A DNA stretch of 41,087 bases from CAZILN01 sp964540005. Lineage in GTDB: Bacteria > Bacteroidota > Bacteroidia > Bacteroidales > SM23-62. The position numbers were made by a program, and so were the translations under genes. The first letter of the stretch is position 1. The number at the start of each line of letters is the position of its first letter. Where the stretch lies: positions 1 through 41,087 of the forward strand of contig CAZILN010000370.1 in the NCBI GenBank assembly GCA_964540005.1. Direction: 5' to 3'. The notes beneath the pieces are model-generated. The model was not told the origin of the DNA. It made no database searches and worked only from the letters and a program-made list of their open reading frames with translations. Positions 1 through 9,283 of this stretch are shown in pieces.

Positions 1-597
1 GAGGAAGAAAAATTAAAAAGAGAAAACACATACAGTCCGGTTCATTCACTTCTTTCCGGAATCGCCCGGGCCATTACTCCTGCAAATTTTTACCGCCTGG
101 CCTATTCAGTATTATTGCTGTTTGCCGGGTGGGCTGCCGGGCACTGGATCTTACCGGACAGGCAACTGGAAATGAGAACCAGTAATATGGAGGATGAAAT
201 ACACGAAATGCGGAAGGCCATGGCCCTTACCCTCCTGCAACAACCGGAAGCTACCCTGCGCTTAAAAGCGGTTCACTACACCACTGAAACGAGGAATCCC
301 GATGAGACAGTCATCCTGGCCCTTCTCAATACCCTCAATAAGGATGTAAATATTAATGTTCGCCTGGCCAGCCTGGATGCCCTGATAAATTATACCGACA
401 ATCCAGTGGTCAGGGAAGGACTGGTGCAATCAATTGCCGGCCAGGATTCCCCGCTGGTCCAGATGGCACTGGCAGAACTGATGATAGCCCTGCAGGAAAA
501 ACGGTCCCTGCCGGAACTCAGGAAATTACTTGAAAAAAAGGACCTGAATAAGACGGTCAGAAAAACGCTTGAAGACAATATTCAAATCCTGATCTGA
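1..597 (+). CDS. HEAT-repeat membrane protein, anti-sigma type (5' end outside window)
   Basis: The reading frame is open from base 1, so the gene begins upstream of the window; an internal TTG at 115 is not a credible start because it lies inside the membrane segment. Visible residues: a charged cytoplasmic stretch, one transmembrane helix at about visible residues 31-50 (LAYSVLLLFAGWAAGHWI), a short coiled stretch, then alpha-helical HEAT-like repeats with the pattern VNINVRLASLDALINY. This architecture is common for Bacteroidota anti-sigma factors, with a zinc-finger N-terminus before the helix and HEAT repeats in the periplasm. The zinc finger and any sigma factor would be upstream, so the anti-sigma role is inferred. 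The stop codon overlaps the start of the next gene by one base (TGATG), and two DUF4097 genes follow, which is typical for such operons. It could instead be a plain HEAT scaffold protein. Confidence 0.7.
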   Translation, partial: EEEKLKRENTYSPVHSLLSGIARAITPANFYRLAYSVLLLFAGWAAGHWILPDRQLEMRTSNMEDEIHEMRKAMALTLLQQPEATLRLKAVHYTTETRNPDETVILALLNTLNKDVNINVRLASLDALINYTDNPVVREGLVQSIAGQDSPLVQMALAELMIALQEKRSLPELRKLLEKKDLNKTVRKTLEDNIQILI

Positions 598-2312
598 TGA
601 GAACCTGCATCACATATTGTGCCGTCCTGGTCCTGTTTGCAGTGCTGGCCCGTTGTTCCTCGCCCTCCGGCCATCCGGAAGTTACCAATCTTGCAAAGAA
701 AGGTATGGTAGTGAGTACTGATCAATACGCTACAAGGGCTGGTCTTGAAATATTGAAAAAAGGAGGGAATGCAATTGATGCGGCTATAGCCACTGCATTT
801 GCCATGGCGGTTACCTATCCTTCCTGCGGCAACATAGGGGGCGAAGGTTTCCTGCTGTATTATGGAAATGAGGGTAAGGTTTCAGCTATCGATTTCAGGA
901 CCCGGGCACCCTTGGGTGCGACAGAGAAAATGTTTTTAAATGAAGACGGCATGGATTACAAGAAATCAAAGATTGAAGGATTACATATCACTGACAGCCC
1001 GATATCTGTGGGGATTCCTGGGACTGTAGCTGGACTTGAGCTGGCTCATAAAAAGTTCGGGCGCTTACCCTGGTCCGATTTAATAGCCCCTGCCATTACT
1101 CTGGCTGAAGATGGTTTCATTGTTTCCGAAAGGCTCCATAATGAGCTGAAAGGATCAAAAGAGTTTTTTTTAAAATTTATGTCATCTGCGAAATTTTTCC
1201 TGAAAGAAGATCAACAGGTATACGGGCCCGGTGAATCATGGAAACAACCGGATCTTGCCACAACCCTGAAGCGAATACAGAAGCACGGAAAACATGATTT
1301 CTACAGCGGCACGACAGCCGAACTGATTGTTGCCAGTATGGAAAAATACGGAGGATTGATCACGATGGAGGACCTGAAGAATTATCGGGCCATTGAACGG
1401 AAACCTGATCATGTGAGCTATCGTGGATTTGATGTGTATGCCATGCCCCTTCCCAGTTCAGGAGGAATTACCCAGGCAGAGATCCTCAATATTCTTGAAG
1501 GCTACAATCTAAAGGAAATGGGACATAATTCTGCATTATACCTGCATATTCTGACCGAGACCATGCGTCGGGCCTTTAAAGACAGGGCTATGTATCTTGG
1601 TGACCCTGAATTCAATCCGGGGATTCCGAAGGAAAAATTAATGTCAACCTCCTATGCAGAAAAATTACGGATGACCATTGATCCCGGGCAGGCCTCAAGA
1701 AGTGACATAATGCTGAATAAGCCGGTAACCGGTGAAAATAATGAAACAACTCACATCTCGGTGGTGGACAGCGAAGGGAATGCAGTTTCGCTTACCTATA
1801 CCCTGAATGGGGACTTCGGAGCCTACCTGGTGCCTGAAGGTACAGGTATAGTATTAAATAACTCCATGCCTGATTTCAACTTTATTGTCAGGGAAGGAGG
1901 TATGGGTAAGGCAAATCTGATCGTACCCGGTAAAAGGCCTCTTTCCAGCATGACACCAACTATTGTTGCAAAAAATGGCAGACCTTTATACGTCATCGGG
2001 AGTCCGGGTGGCCAGACCATTATTACTACCAACATACAGATCATCCTCAACCTGGTTGATTTCAGGATGAATATTGAAGAAGCTGTGGCTGCCCCCAGAA
2101 TATTTCATGGCTGGCTTCCGGATGAGACTTTCTTCGAGCAGGATGTAACAGATACGGATTCACGGGATTTGTATGAATCGATGGGACATAAGGTAAAAGA
2201 TATGGACTGGACCTTCGGTCCTGCCATGTGTATTTATATTGACTCTGATAAACACCTGTACCAGGGCACGGCAGACCCCCGGAGTCCGGATGGACTTGCT
2301 GCCGGATATTGA
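597..2312 (+). CDS. ggt: Gamma-glutamyltransferase
   Basis: Transfers or hydrolyses the gamma-glutamyl group of glutathione and related peptides in the periplasm. The 571-residue length fits the family precursor, which cuts itself into a large and a small subunit. The signature is complete: TTHISVVDSEGNAVSLTYTL begins at residue 384, so Thr384 is the expected self-cleavage site and nucleophile, followed by GTGIVLNNSM, RPLSSMTPTIV and GSPGGQTI. The substrate-binding FRTRAP motif and PLPSSGG are also present. The N-terminus is a signal peptide ending near a Cys (AVLARC); the Arg before the Cys makes it a weak lipobox, so lipidation is uncertain. It starts inside the stop codon of the HEAT protein and is followed 26 bases later by a DUF4097 gene, so it is very likely translated within that envelope-stress-type operon. 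An enzyme at this place in such an operon is unusual. Confidence 0.93.
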   Translation: MRTCITYCAVLVLFAVLARCSSPSGHPEVTNLAKKGMVVSTDQYATRAGLEILKKGGNAIDAAIATAFAMAVTYPSCGNIGGEGFLLYYGNEGKVSAIDFRTRAPLGATEKMFLNEDGMDYKKSKIEGLHITDSPISVGIPGTVAGLELAHKKFGRLPWSDLIAPAITLAEDGFIVSERLHNELKGSKEFFLKFMSSAKFFLKEDQQVYGPGESWKQPDLATTLKRIQKHGKHDFYSGTTAELIVASMEKYGGLITMEDLKNYRAIERKPDHVSYRGFDVYAMPLPSSGGITQAEILNILEGYNLKEMGHNSALYLHILTETMRRAFKDRAMYLGDPEFNPGIPKEKLMSTSYAEKLRMTIDPGQASRSDIMLNKPVTGENNETTHISVVDSEGNAVSLTYTLNGDFGAYLVPEGTGIVLNNSMPDFNFIVREGGMGKANLIVPGKRPLSSMTPTIVAKNGRPLYVIGSPGGQTIITTNIQIILNLVDFRMNIEEAVAAPRIFHGWLPDETFFEQDVTDTDSRDLYESMGHKVKDMDWTFGPAMCIYIDSDKHLYQGTADPRSPDGLAAGY

Positions 2313-2338
2313 TGTATACTGAATTAAGCTTATAAACC

Positions 2339-3226
2339 ATGGAACAATTGAGAACCACACTTCACCTGATTATTACAGTCCTGGCACTTGTATGCATTTC
2401 CCAGGTATCCCGGGCGGAAGAAAAAAAGGAAAAAATTACCCGGGAGCTAAGCTTCGAAAGCCTTGATGAAAATAAGCTGTTACTGATATGGAATATCAAC
2501 GGATCTATAGATGTTGAAGGATACTCCGGAAACAGCGTGCTGATAGTGGTGGAAAAAACGATCACCGCGGATGCGGAGCAAGATCTGGATGAAGGAATAT
2601 CGGATATACAACTCGGGGTACTTGAGACAGGAGATTCTATTATCCTCTATATGGATACGCCATATTCGGAGTTGATCAGGAAGAAAGGCAGAGTGAATTT
2701 TATGATGGATTTCAACGGCTCTGATATCAATTATGATTTCAACATGGACTATACCATTAAGATTCCTTATGGATTAAAACTGAATGTTTCTACCGTTAAC
2801 AACGGAAATGTAAGTATAAGAGATCCACGTTCGGAAGTTCAGGCATCCAATGTTAACGGTTCGGTTTACCTTGAAAATATCTCAGGAATAACCCGGGCCA
2901 ATACGGTTAATGGAGTTATAGAAGCGAACTATACCAGGAACCCTGAAGGGGATTGTAAATACTCAACAATAAACGGTGATATTATACTGACCTTCCTGCC
3001 AAACCTCTCAGCTGACATTTCCTATAAAACCATGAATGGTGATGTTTATACTAATTTCAACAACATTGAATACCTGGCTCCCAGGGTGAAAACTGAAAAG
3101 AAAGAAACCAAATGGGGTACCACATACAAAATAGAGCAAAATCCATCCTTCCGGATAGGGGAAGGTGACATTGAACTGGAATTCAGGACCTTAAACGGAG
3201 ATATGATCATAAAAAAAACTGATTAG
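2339..3226 (+). CDS. DUF4097 family beta-strand repeat protein (first copy)
   Basis: A 295-residue secreted protein with a signal peptide (LIITVLALVCISQVSRAEE). After a lysine/glutamate-rich stretch it carries a ladder of short beta repeats, each with an Asn-Gly turn: NNGNVSI, NVNGSVYL, TVNGVIEA, TINGDIIL, TMNGDVYT, TLNGDMII. This is the DUF4097 (putative adhesin) beta-helix pattern. The molecular role of the family is not settled; members commonly lie in sigma/anti-sigma operons in Bacteroidota, which fits here. It follows the gamma-glutamyltransferase gene by 26 bases and precedes a diverged paralogue by 29 bases, so the genes are probably cotranscribed. Confidence 0.85.
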   Translation: MEQLRTTLHLIITVLALVCISQVSRAEEKKEKITRELSFESLDENKLLLIWNINGSIDVEGYSGNSVLIVVEKTITADAEQDLDEGISDIQLGVLETGDSIILYMDTPYSELIRKKGRVNFMMDFNGSDINYDFNMDYTIKIPYGLKLNVSTVNNGNVSIRDPRSEVQASNVNGSVYLENISGITRANTVNGVIEANYTRNPEGDCKYSTINGDIILTFLPNLSADISYKTMNGDVYTNFNNIEYLAPRVKTEKKETKWGTTYKIEQNPSFRIGEGDIELEFRTLNGDMIIKKTD

Positions 3227-3255
3227 CAATTTATAATTTAACAATTCAATTAATC

Positions 3256-4122
3256 ATGAAAACAATAAAAGTACTTGTTATAATCCTGCTTGCAGCAGGA
3301 ATGATTTCTCAAAACATCTCAGCCCAGAACCAGGAAAAACATGAACTGACCATACCTTTAAGCAGTCCGGGAGAACCCGGCGTACTGGAATGCAGTCTTA
3401 TCAGTGGATCCATTACCGTCACCGGTTATGACGGCGAACTAGTACTAATTGAAGCAAGGCAGGCAACCAGGAAAGTGGAAGATATCGAGGAACAGGAAAT
3501 GGATGAGGACGAGGACGAAGATGATGAGAAGTCTTCACAAAGGGAAGGATTGAAAAAAATATCGTCCAAGGCCTCTTTTAACCTGTCGGCCCACGAAAAA
3601 AATAATACAATAGAGATTTCATCCGATTCATGGAAACAGGGGATAGAACTGATTATAAAGGTTCCTGTGAATTTTTCACTGCATATCGGAACGGTAAACA
3701 ATGGAGATATCGAAGCAGAAAACGTCAGTGGAAATCATGAAGTCAGAAATGTAAACGGCAGCATTACACTTAATAAGATCTCCGGCTCCGTCCTGGCCAA
3801 CACAGTCAATGATAAGATACTGGTAGTCTTTGAGTCTGTAGAAGCCGGAACACCTATGTCATTTTCGAGTATGAACGGGGATATCGATGTGACCCTGCCT
3901 GCCTCTGTGAAAGCTACAGCAAAGATGAAGTCGAACAATGGTGATATCTATACAGATTTTGATATGGAAGTAGAACAGAAAAGGGTAAAAAAGGAGGATT
4001 CCGGGCACAGCGGTACCTATAAAATATCTGTTGAAGACTGGACTTATGGGAAAATTAACGGTGGTGGTGCCGAATATACCCTGAAGACCTATAACAGTGA
4101 TATCTACCTGAGAAAGAAATAA
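3256..4122 (+). CDS. DUF4097 family beta-strand repeat protein (second copy)
   Basis: A 288-residue secreted paralogue of the preceding gene with a signal peptide ending at ISAQ. It has the same Asn-Gly repeat ladder in its second half (VNNGDIEA, NVNGSITL, SMNGDIDV, SNNGDIYT). It differs by an acidic insertion at about residues 77-96, with runs of Glu and Asp, that the first copy lacks; this may bind cations or act as a linker. It is the last gene of the operon. No strong terminator hairpin is visible after its stop codon. The two copies are well diverged, so this is an old duplication. Confidence 0.85.
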   Translation: MKTIKVLVIILLAAGMISQNISAQNQEKHELTIPLSSPGEPGVLECSLISGSITVTGYDGELVLIEARQATRKVEDIEEQEMDEDEDEDDEKSSQREGLKKISSKASFNLSAHEKNNTIEISSDSWKQGIELIIKVPVNFSLHIGTVNNGDIEAENVSGNHEVRNVNGSITLNKISGSVLANTVNDKILVVFESVEAGTPMSFSSMNGDIDVTLPASVKATAKMKSNNGDIYTDFDMEVEQKRVKKEDSGHSGTYKISVEDWTYGKINGGGAEYTLKTYNSDIYLRKK

Positions 4123-4149
4123 GTGCCGACTAGCCGTCAGGAGATAAGC

Positions 4150-4640
4150 GATCTGGCCGGTTTAGTACCTGCCAGATCATTTATGGACAAACAGGTTATC
4201 GGGATTAAAAGCTACCCCTGCCCTCTTGTAATAGCAGACACGCGCTTCCCCTGCAAAGGATTCATAGGGTTCTCCCTTACAGCTGCCATCCAGAATGGTC
4301 TAAATACAGCTGATCTGTATTGCTGAATTGCCTGATTGCATCAAAGTCCAGGGAATGAGCATATATCTCCTCAAAACGGTAATTGCTCCCTGCATGATCG
4401 GGATGCCCGTGAGTGTTGACCACGATCAACGGAAGGGTGGTTATGGTCCTGACACATTCGAGCAGGTTCCCGGCACCTGTACCCGTATCAATAAGCAATG
4501 CACTGTCCTGTCCGATTACCAGGTACATATTAACAGCGCCCTTTTCATCAAAACGCCAGACATTATCAGGATATCAAAATTGAGGGTCCCGGTAAATAAG
4601 AGGGCTCTTGATTTGTTCATTACAACTATGATTGATTGAT
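4150..4640 (-). pseudogene. Remnant of a metallo-beta-lactamase-fold hydrolase gene
   Basis: On the minus strand one frame reads EQIKSPLIYRDPQF, then a TGA stop, then YPDNVWRFDEKGAVNMYLVI and LLIDTGTG. It continues into the metal-binding motif THGHPDHAG (His-x-His-x-Asp-His) and ends at a stop at 4277 after about 40 more residues. A further scrap resembling the next part of such proteins (VSAITRGQG) lies in another frame downstream. The typical family has a second half with more metal ligands, which is missing here. The in-frame stop near 4570, the truncation and the frame change show a dead gene. No other gene occupies the 620 bases between the DUF4097 operon and the acetyltransferase gene. 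Confidence 0.65.
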
Positions 4641-4745
4641 ATGGGAAATAAAGATATAGTGCCTGCTGAAAGAATTTCTCACTAAATTTATATCATTTCA
4701 TTTCAAAATTTTAATTATACTGACAAAACGCACTTAAAAACTAAA

Positions 4746-5600
4746 ATGAGTGACCTGCAAATCAGGACAATGACAGAGGATGATCTTGCTTTTGCTTTTG
4801 AATGCACCAGTTCTGAAGGCTGGCAGGGAGAGACTATAGAAACATTCAGGGCTTTACTCAGACATGATCCCCGGGGCTGTTTCATTGCTGAAAGCAGTGG
4901 CACAAGGATAGGGATCTGTATCGCCACAAAATACAGGAATAACGGGTTTATCGGGGAATTAGTTGTTATAAAGGAAATGAGGGGCATAGGTGCAGGCAGA
5001 GCATTATTTGATCATTCAATTTCTTACCTGCAGGAACAGAATCTTAAGAATATTTTTCTGGACGGGGACATAGGCGCCGTTCATATATATAAAAAATCCG
5101 GCTTCAGGAAAGTATGCCGGTCGCTCAGGTTCAACGGGCAGATCAAAGGAGAACCGGGTGGCTCAGTAAAGGTGGCGGTACCTGGAGACCTTGAAGCCGT
5201 ATGTAACATTGATGAACAATTATTCGGCGACGACCGCAGTTTTTTCCTGAAATACAGGTATTCCATGTTTCCTGAATTATTGCATGTTGCAGAAGTTAAG
5301 GGTGAAATTTGCGGTTATATTCAGGCCCAGCCCGGCAATGGTGTTTTATCAGTCGGACCGTGGGCTGTAATCAACAGAGCTATTTCCCCCCTGGTCTTGC
5401 TTAAAAGCCTTTCGCACCATGTGGGCGATGTCACTATGCGCATTGGTGTACTCGAAGCCAATACCGATGCAGTTGAATTGATGAGATCGGTCAGTTCATT
5501 TGAAGAGAGGGAATATTCCTGGCGGATGGTGCTGGGACAATCCGAAAACCTGGGAACCAGCAAGAGCCTATATGCAACAGGTTCGGCAGCTAAAGGCTGA
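4746..5600 (+). CDS. GNAT family N-acetyltransferase with a second C-terminal GNAT-like half
   Basis: Transfers an acyl group from acyl-CoA to an unknown amine. The first half (residues 1-130) is a complete GNAT fold. The acetyl-CoA loop RGIGAGRALFD is at residues 79-89, the preceding strand is ELVVIKE, and the final motif is AVHIYKKSGFRKV. The second half (about residues 140-265) resembles the degenerate C-terminal GNAT domain seen in YitH-like proteins, with VAVPGDLEAVCNIDEQLFG as its start. Length is 284 residues, usual for two-domain members. The gene stands alone: the upstream region holds only a dead gene on the other strand, and the kinase gene follows after 109 bases. The substrate cannot be read from the sequence. 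Confidence 0.8.
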   Translation: MSDLQIRTMTEDDLAFAFECTSSEGWQGETIETFRALLRHDPRGCFIAESSGTRIGICIATKYRNNGFIGELVVIKEMRGIGAGRALFDHSISYLQEQNLKNIFLDGDIGAVHIYKKSGFRKVCRSLRFNGQIKGEPGGSVKVAVPGDLEAVCNIDEQLFGDDRSFFLKYRYSMFPELLHVAEVKGEICGYIQAQPGNGVLSVGPWAVINRAISPLVLLKSLSHHVGDVTMRIGVLEANTDAVELMRSVSSFEEREYSWRMVLGQSENLGTSKSLYATGSAAKG

Positions 5601-5709
5601 TTCTGAAACCTACCAGGCATTTATCATTGAATTACAGGCGATGTTGCGGAATCACCAAATTGGCAATTGTATCAGTTTAATTCGTACATTCGTTAATTGA
5701 GATTGCCAC

Positions 5710-8700
5710 ATGACCAAGACCATTATTGTTGTTTTAATTATAATTTCCTGGGAATTATGTCCAGTACTTCTGCACGCCCAGTTCAGGACACTTAATTTTT
5801 TCTCCCTGAACCAGCAGCATGGCCTGTCTGATGATGCTGTCACATCTGTTATTGCTGATACAGAAGGATATATGTGGTTTGGCACTAATTACGGTTTAAA
5901 CCGGTACGACGGCCATGAGTTTACACAATTCTTTTCAGGAGCAGATAGCAGCTCGCTGCCCGAAAATAACATCGTGAAACTTTTTGTGTCCGGTGAAGGC
6001 GATTTATGGGTAGGCATGAATTCAGGAGGGATTTGCAGGTATAACAACCAGAGCGGGGCTTTTATAAGATACAGGATGGGAAATGACCCCTACTCCTGGG
6101 CTGCAGGCCTGACCAGGGATATTGCAGAGGACAATGATTCTATTCTGTATGTGGCAACTTCAGGGGGACTTTTCTACTTGCTCCCGGGTTCTGATGAATT
6201 TGAAGGTATTCCTTTTCTCGGGGATGGTACCCCGGATACTGTCCTGGTATCTGACAGACTGTTAAGCCCGCATATTTCCAGCATATGTTCTGATGAAGAG
6301 CATGGATTATGGATAGCTTATGAAGACTGGAGGTTAACCCACTATAACCTCAGGGACAATACATACCGGCATTTTTCACTTCAGGATTTCCGGAAAGATG
6401 ATCAGCAGACCTTCATTAGTTCAATGATCCATTACAGGGGTAAATTGTGGGTAGGATCTCAGGGACCGGGTTTTCTTGTCTTTGATCCCGGTAAGGGTAT
6501 ACACAAATTATTACTGGGGAATGAGCACCTGGTTGTAGTGGGTCAGATTACCCGCTCATCAAAAGTGGACCTGTTATGGCTGGCTACAGGAAGTGGATTG
6601 GTCAGTTATAATACATCCACAGGAGAGTTCTCACGATTTACATACGTCCGGTCAGATAACAGGAGCATGACAACCACTTCTATTACCAGTGTTTTTGAGG
6701 ACCCCAATGGATTGGTCTGGGTAGGAACCTTTAATGCAGGTGTAAATTATTCATTCATAGACAAACCTTTCCGTCACATAGACACTGGCCTGGATTTATA
6801 TTATACCCTGGCGGAAGAAAATGTATCGGCTATTATGCATGATAATAAGGATAATTTATGGGCTGGATTCAACAGCGGCTTAATTGAATTCCATGATCAT
6901 GATACCCAGCATAAATATACCATTCCCATCTCCTCGCTGGATGGGAAATACGGTCCGGGCGCAATCTTTGACCTGTTCCAGGACTCCCAGGGGGATATTT
7001 ACTGTGCCTCCTGGCAGGGAGGCCTGCAAAAATTTGACCGTTCGCAGTTCAGGTTTACCCCGGTTATGGGATCAAAGGAGAAGTATTTTCAACTTTTCGA
7101 TGGCATTGATATCCGGGATATAGAAGAGGATGCAGAGGGCAGGTTGTGGCTGTGCATGCATGGAAAGGGCGTTTATGTATTTGACAGGGATCGGGAGAGC
7201 CTTATAAAATATATTTCTGATGATCAGGATACCGGAACCATCAGCAATAATTGGGTTTATGATATTTGTATTGATAAGGAAGGAGTTGTTTGGGTCGGTT
7301 CTGCCTGGGGAGTATCAAGGATATCGCCACGGGAAAATTACATCCGCAGGTATGCCAATTATGATGGAAACCTCAGACTCACCAGTAATTCAGCCCATCT
7401 TGTCACTGAAGATGACCGGGGAAATATATGGATAGGTACAGATTACGGTTTAAACCTGTACGATAGTGAGAAAGATAGTTTTTATCGCTTTGACGATTCA
7501 GACGGACTGCCGGAAAATCACATCAGGGGATTGGAACAGGACACCTCAGGTTCGTACTGGGTCAGTACAGCAGGCGGGATTATCAGGTTTGACATCAGCT
7601 TTAACACGGAGGGTATTCCTGAACTGATAAACCTGTATCATTTTGATAAAGAAGATGGTCTGCAATCGGATAATTTCTCTCTTTCCTGTATTTCTGAAGA
7701 TGGCAGCCGGAACTTGTTTTTTGGCGGCTCCAATGGAATCGATTTCTTTGACCCTTCTGACATCCGGCCGGTTAAAATTATTCCCCGCCTGAGAATCAAA
7801 GAATTTGAGCTATTCGGGGAGACTGTTTATCCCGGTTCTGCTGGCAGTCCCCCTGTAGATAAGGAGGGTGTTATATTGCTCAATCACAGGCAGAACATGA
7901 TCGGATTTGAATATGTGGCACTGAACTACTTCAGCGTTAATGGCAACAAGTATAGTTACAAGCTCCATCCTCTTCACTCAGAATGGATCGATGCCGGGAA
8001 CCTCAGAAACCTTGTATTTGCCAATCTGGATCCCGGACGATACAGCCTGTCACTTCAGGTTTCATCAGAGAACGGCTTGACTGATGAAGCGCGGGATATA
8101 GTGGAGTTTATTATTAAACCGCCTTTCTGGCAAGCTACCTGGTTTCGTATTTCATCCATCATTTTTCTCATGGGGATGATAGTATTAATGAACAGTTTTT
8201 ACACAAGCAGATTAAGAAATAAGAAGGTTCAGCTTGAAAGGATCGTGCGCAAACGAACCAGCGAGCTCGAGGAGAAAAATCTCGAATTGGAACAACAGAG
8301 TGCCCAACTGAAAGAAAGCAATACCCTGCTTGAAAAAAGGCAGAAGAAGATTCAGGAACAGTCCGAAAAATTAAGGATACAAAGTAAAAACCTGGCCAGG
8401 GCAAACAAAGATCTGAATGTACTGAACACCATGAAAGACAAATTCTTTTCCATCATTGCACATGATCTTAAGAATCCCTTCAATACCATGCTAGGTTTTA
8501 CTGATCTGCTCATACATGACTATGATAGTTATACGGACAAAAAACGGCAGGAATTACTGGGACATATCTTTAAATCTGTCACTGCTGCATATTCACTCCT
8601 TGAAAACCTGCTACACTGGTCCCGGTCCCAGACCGATCGTCTGCAGATAAAACCCAGGGAACTGCTTGTCCGGGACATTTTGGAAACAAATTACACACTG

Positions 8701-9129
8701 ATAGGCCCCATGTCGAAAAGTAAAAACCAACGGTTTTCCTATGTGTGCGATGATCACCTGAAAGTCTGGGCTGACAGGGAGTTATTAAACACAGTTCTTC
8801 GAAATCTGCTTAGTAATGCCACAAAATTTACACCGGAAGAGGGGGAAGTTAAGATCATTGTCAGACCGGTAGAGAAAAAGCATATCCTTTTTGAAATCAG
8901 GGATACCGGGATGGGGATGGAACAGGAAGAAGTGGAAAATATCTTCAGTATCGATGTTGAGAAAAAGAGAACAGGAACTGCAGGTGAAGAGGGTACCGGG
9001 CTTGGAATGATCCTGTGCAAGGAGTTTATTGATAAAATGGGTGGCAAAATATGGGTGGAAAGCAGTGAGGATAAGGGAACAAGTGTTTATTTCACTCTCC
9101 CTGTCGATTCCGTCCCTGTTGAAACCTGA
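5710..9129 (+). CDS. Reg_prop/Y_Y_Y sensor histidine kinase
   Basis: A membrane sensor kinase of 1139 residues. It has a signal peptide (to LLHAQ) and about 13 two-component propeller repeats (MWFGTNYGLNRYDG, LWVGMNSGG, VWVGTFNAG, IWIGTDYGLNLYD and others) that should form two seven-bladed propellers in the periplasm. A Y_Y_Y domain follows at about residues 710-800, then a transmembrane helix at about 812-832 and a cytoplasmic coiled coil to about 910. The HisKA domain has His918 in FSIIAHDLKNPF. The ATPase domain has Asn1036 in NLLSNATKF, G1 box DTGMGM at 1065-1070 and G2 box GTGLGM at 1095-1100. All catalytic residues are present. Relatives often continue into a receiver and an AraC DNA-binding domain (hybrid systems for polysaccharide use), but this one stops after the ATPase domain. 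It therefore needs a separate response regulator, which is not in the window. The ligand is unknown. Confidence 0.92.
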   Translation: MTKTIIVVLIIISWELCPVLLHAQFRTLNFFSLNQQHGLSDDAVTSVIADTEGYMWFGTNYGLNRYDGHEFTQFFSGADSSSLPENNIVKLFVSGEGDLWVGMNSGGICRYNNQSGAFIRYRMGNDPYSWAAGLTRDIAEDNDSILYVATSGGLFYLLPGSDEFEGIPFLGDGTPDTVLVSDRLLSPHISSICSDEEHGLWIAYEDWRLTHYNLRDNTYRHFSLQDFRKDDQQTFISSMIHYRGKLWVGSQGPGFLVFDPGKGIHKLLLGNEHLVVVGQITRSSKVDLLWLATGSGLVSYNTSTGEFSRFTYVRSDNRSMTTTSITSVFEDPNGLVWVGTFNAGVNYSFIDKPFRHIDTGLDLYYTLAEENVSAIMHDNKDNLWAGFNSGLIEFHDHDTQHKYTIPISSLDGKYGPGAIFDLFQDSQGDIYCASWQGGLQKFDRSQFRFTPVMGSKEKYFQLFDGIDIRDIEEDAEGRLWLCMHGKGVYVFDRDRESLIKYISDDQDTGTISNNWVYDICIDKEGVVWVGSAWGVSRISPRENYIRRYANYDGNLRLTSNSAHLVTEDDRGNIWIGTDYGLNLYDSEKDSFYRFDDSDGLPENHIRGLEQDTSGSYWVSTAGGIIRFDISFNTEGIPELINLYHFDKEDGLQSDNFSLSCISEDGSRNLFFGGSNGIDFFDPSDIRPVKIIPRLRIKEFELFGETVYPGSAGSPPVDKEGVILLNHRQNMIGFEYVALNYFSVNGNKYSYKLHPLHSEWIDAGNLRNLVFANLDPGRYSLSLQVSSENGLTDEARDIVEFIIKPPFWQATWFRISSIIFLMGMIVLMNSFYTSRLRNKKVQLERIVRKRTSELEEKNLELEQQSAQLKESNTLLEKRQKKIQEQSEKLRIQSKNLARANKDLNVLNTMKDKFFSIIAHDLKNPFNTMLGFTDLLIHDYDSYTDKKRQELLGHIFKSVTAAYSLLENLLHWSRSQTDRLQIKPRELLVRDILETNYTLIGPMSKSKNQRFSYVCDDHLKVWADRELLNTVLRNLLSNATKFTPEEGEVKIIVRPVEKKHILFEIRDTGMGMEQEEVENIFSIDVEKKRTGTAGEEGTGLGMILCKEFIDKMGGKIWVESSEDKGTSVYFTLPVDSVPVET

Positions 9130-9283
9130 CAAATCCCGAATTGCTCCTGTTTTGTACGGATTCAACTGATGCCACATCATGTCTTCAGGGACGACCTGGA
9201 TAACTTTCCAGGCTTGAAACAGGATTATTCTTGCAAGGAGGGAAAGTAATTACTTTTCCGGGAAAGGATGTACCGGGCCAGGA
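9130..9283. terminator. Convergent intergenic stretch with a weak hairpin
   Basis: These 154 bases separate the kinase gene (plus) from the decayed glycoside-hydrolase-like gene (minus). An imperfect inverted repeat, GGAAAGTAATTACTTTTCC at 9241-9259, centred on the palindrome GTAATTAC, could act as a two-way terminator. It has no long T run, so the call is tentative. Confidence 0.25.

Noticed and set aside
4123..4326. Plus-strand open frame after the DUF4097 operon
   Set aside because: It lacks an ATG start and homologous features and overlaps the minus-strand MBL-fold remnant, whose motifs are clear.
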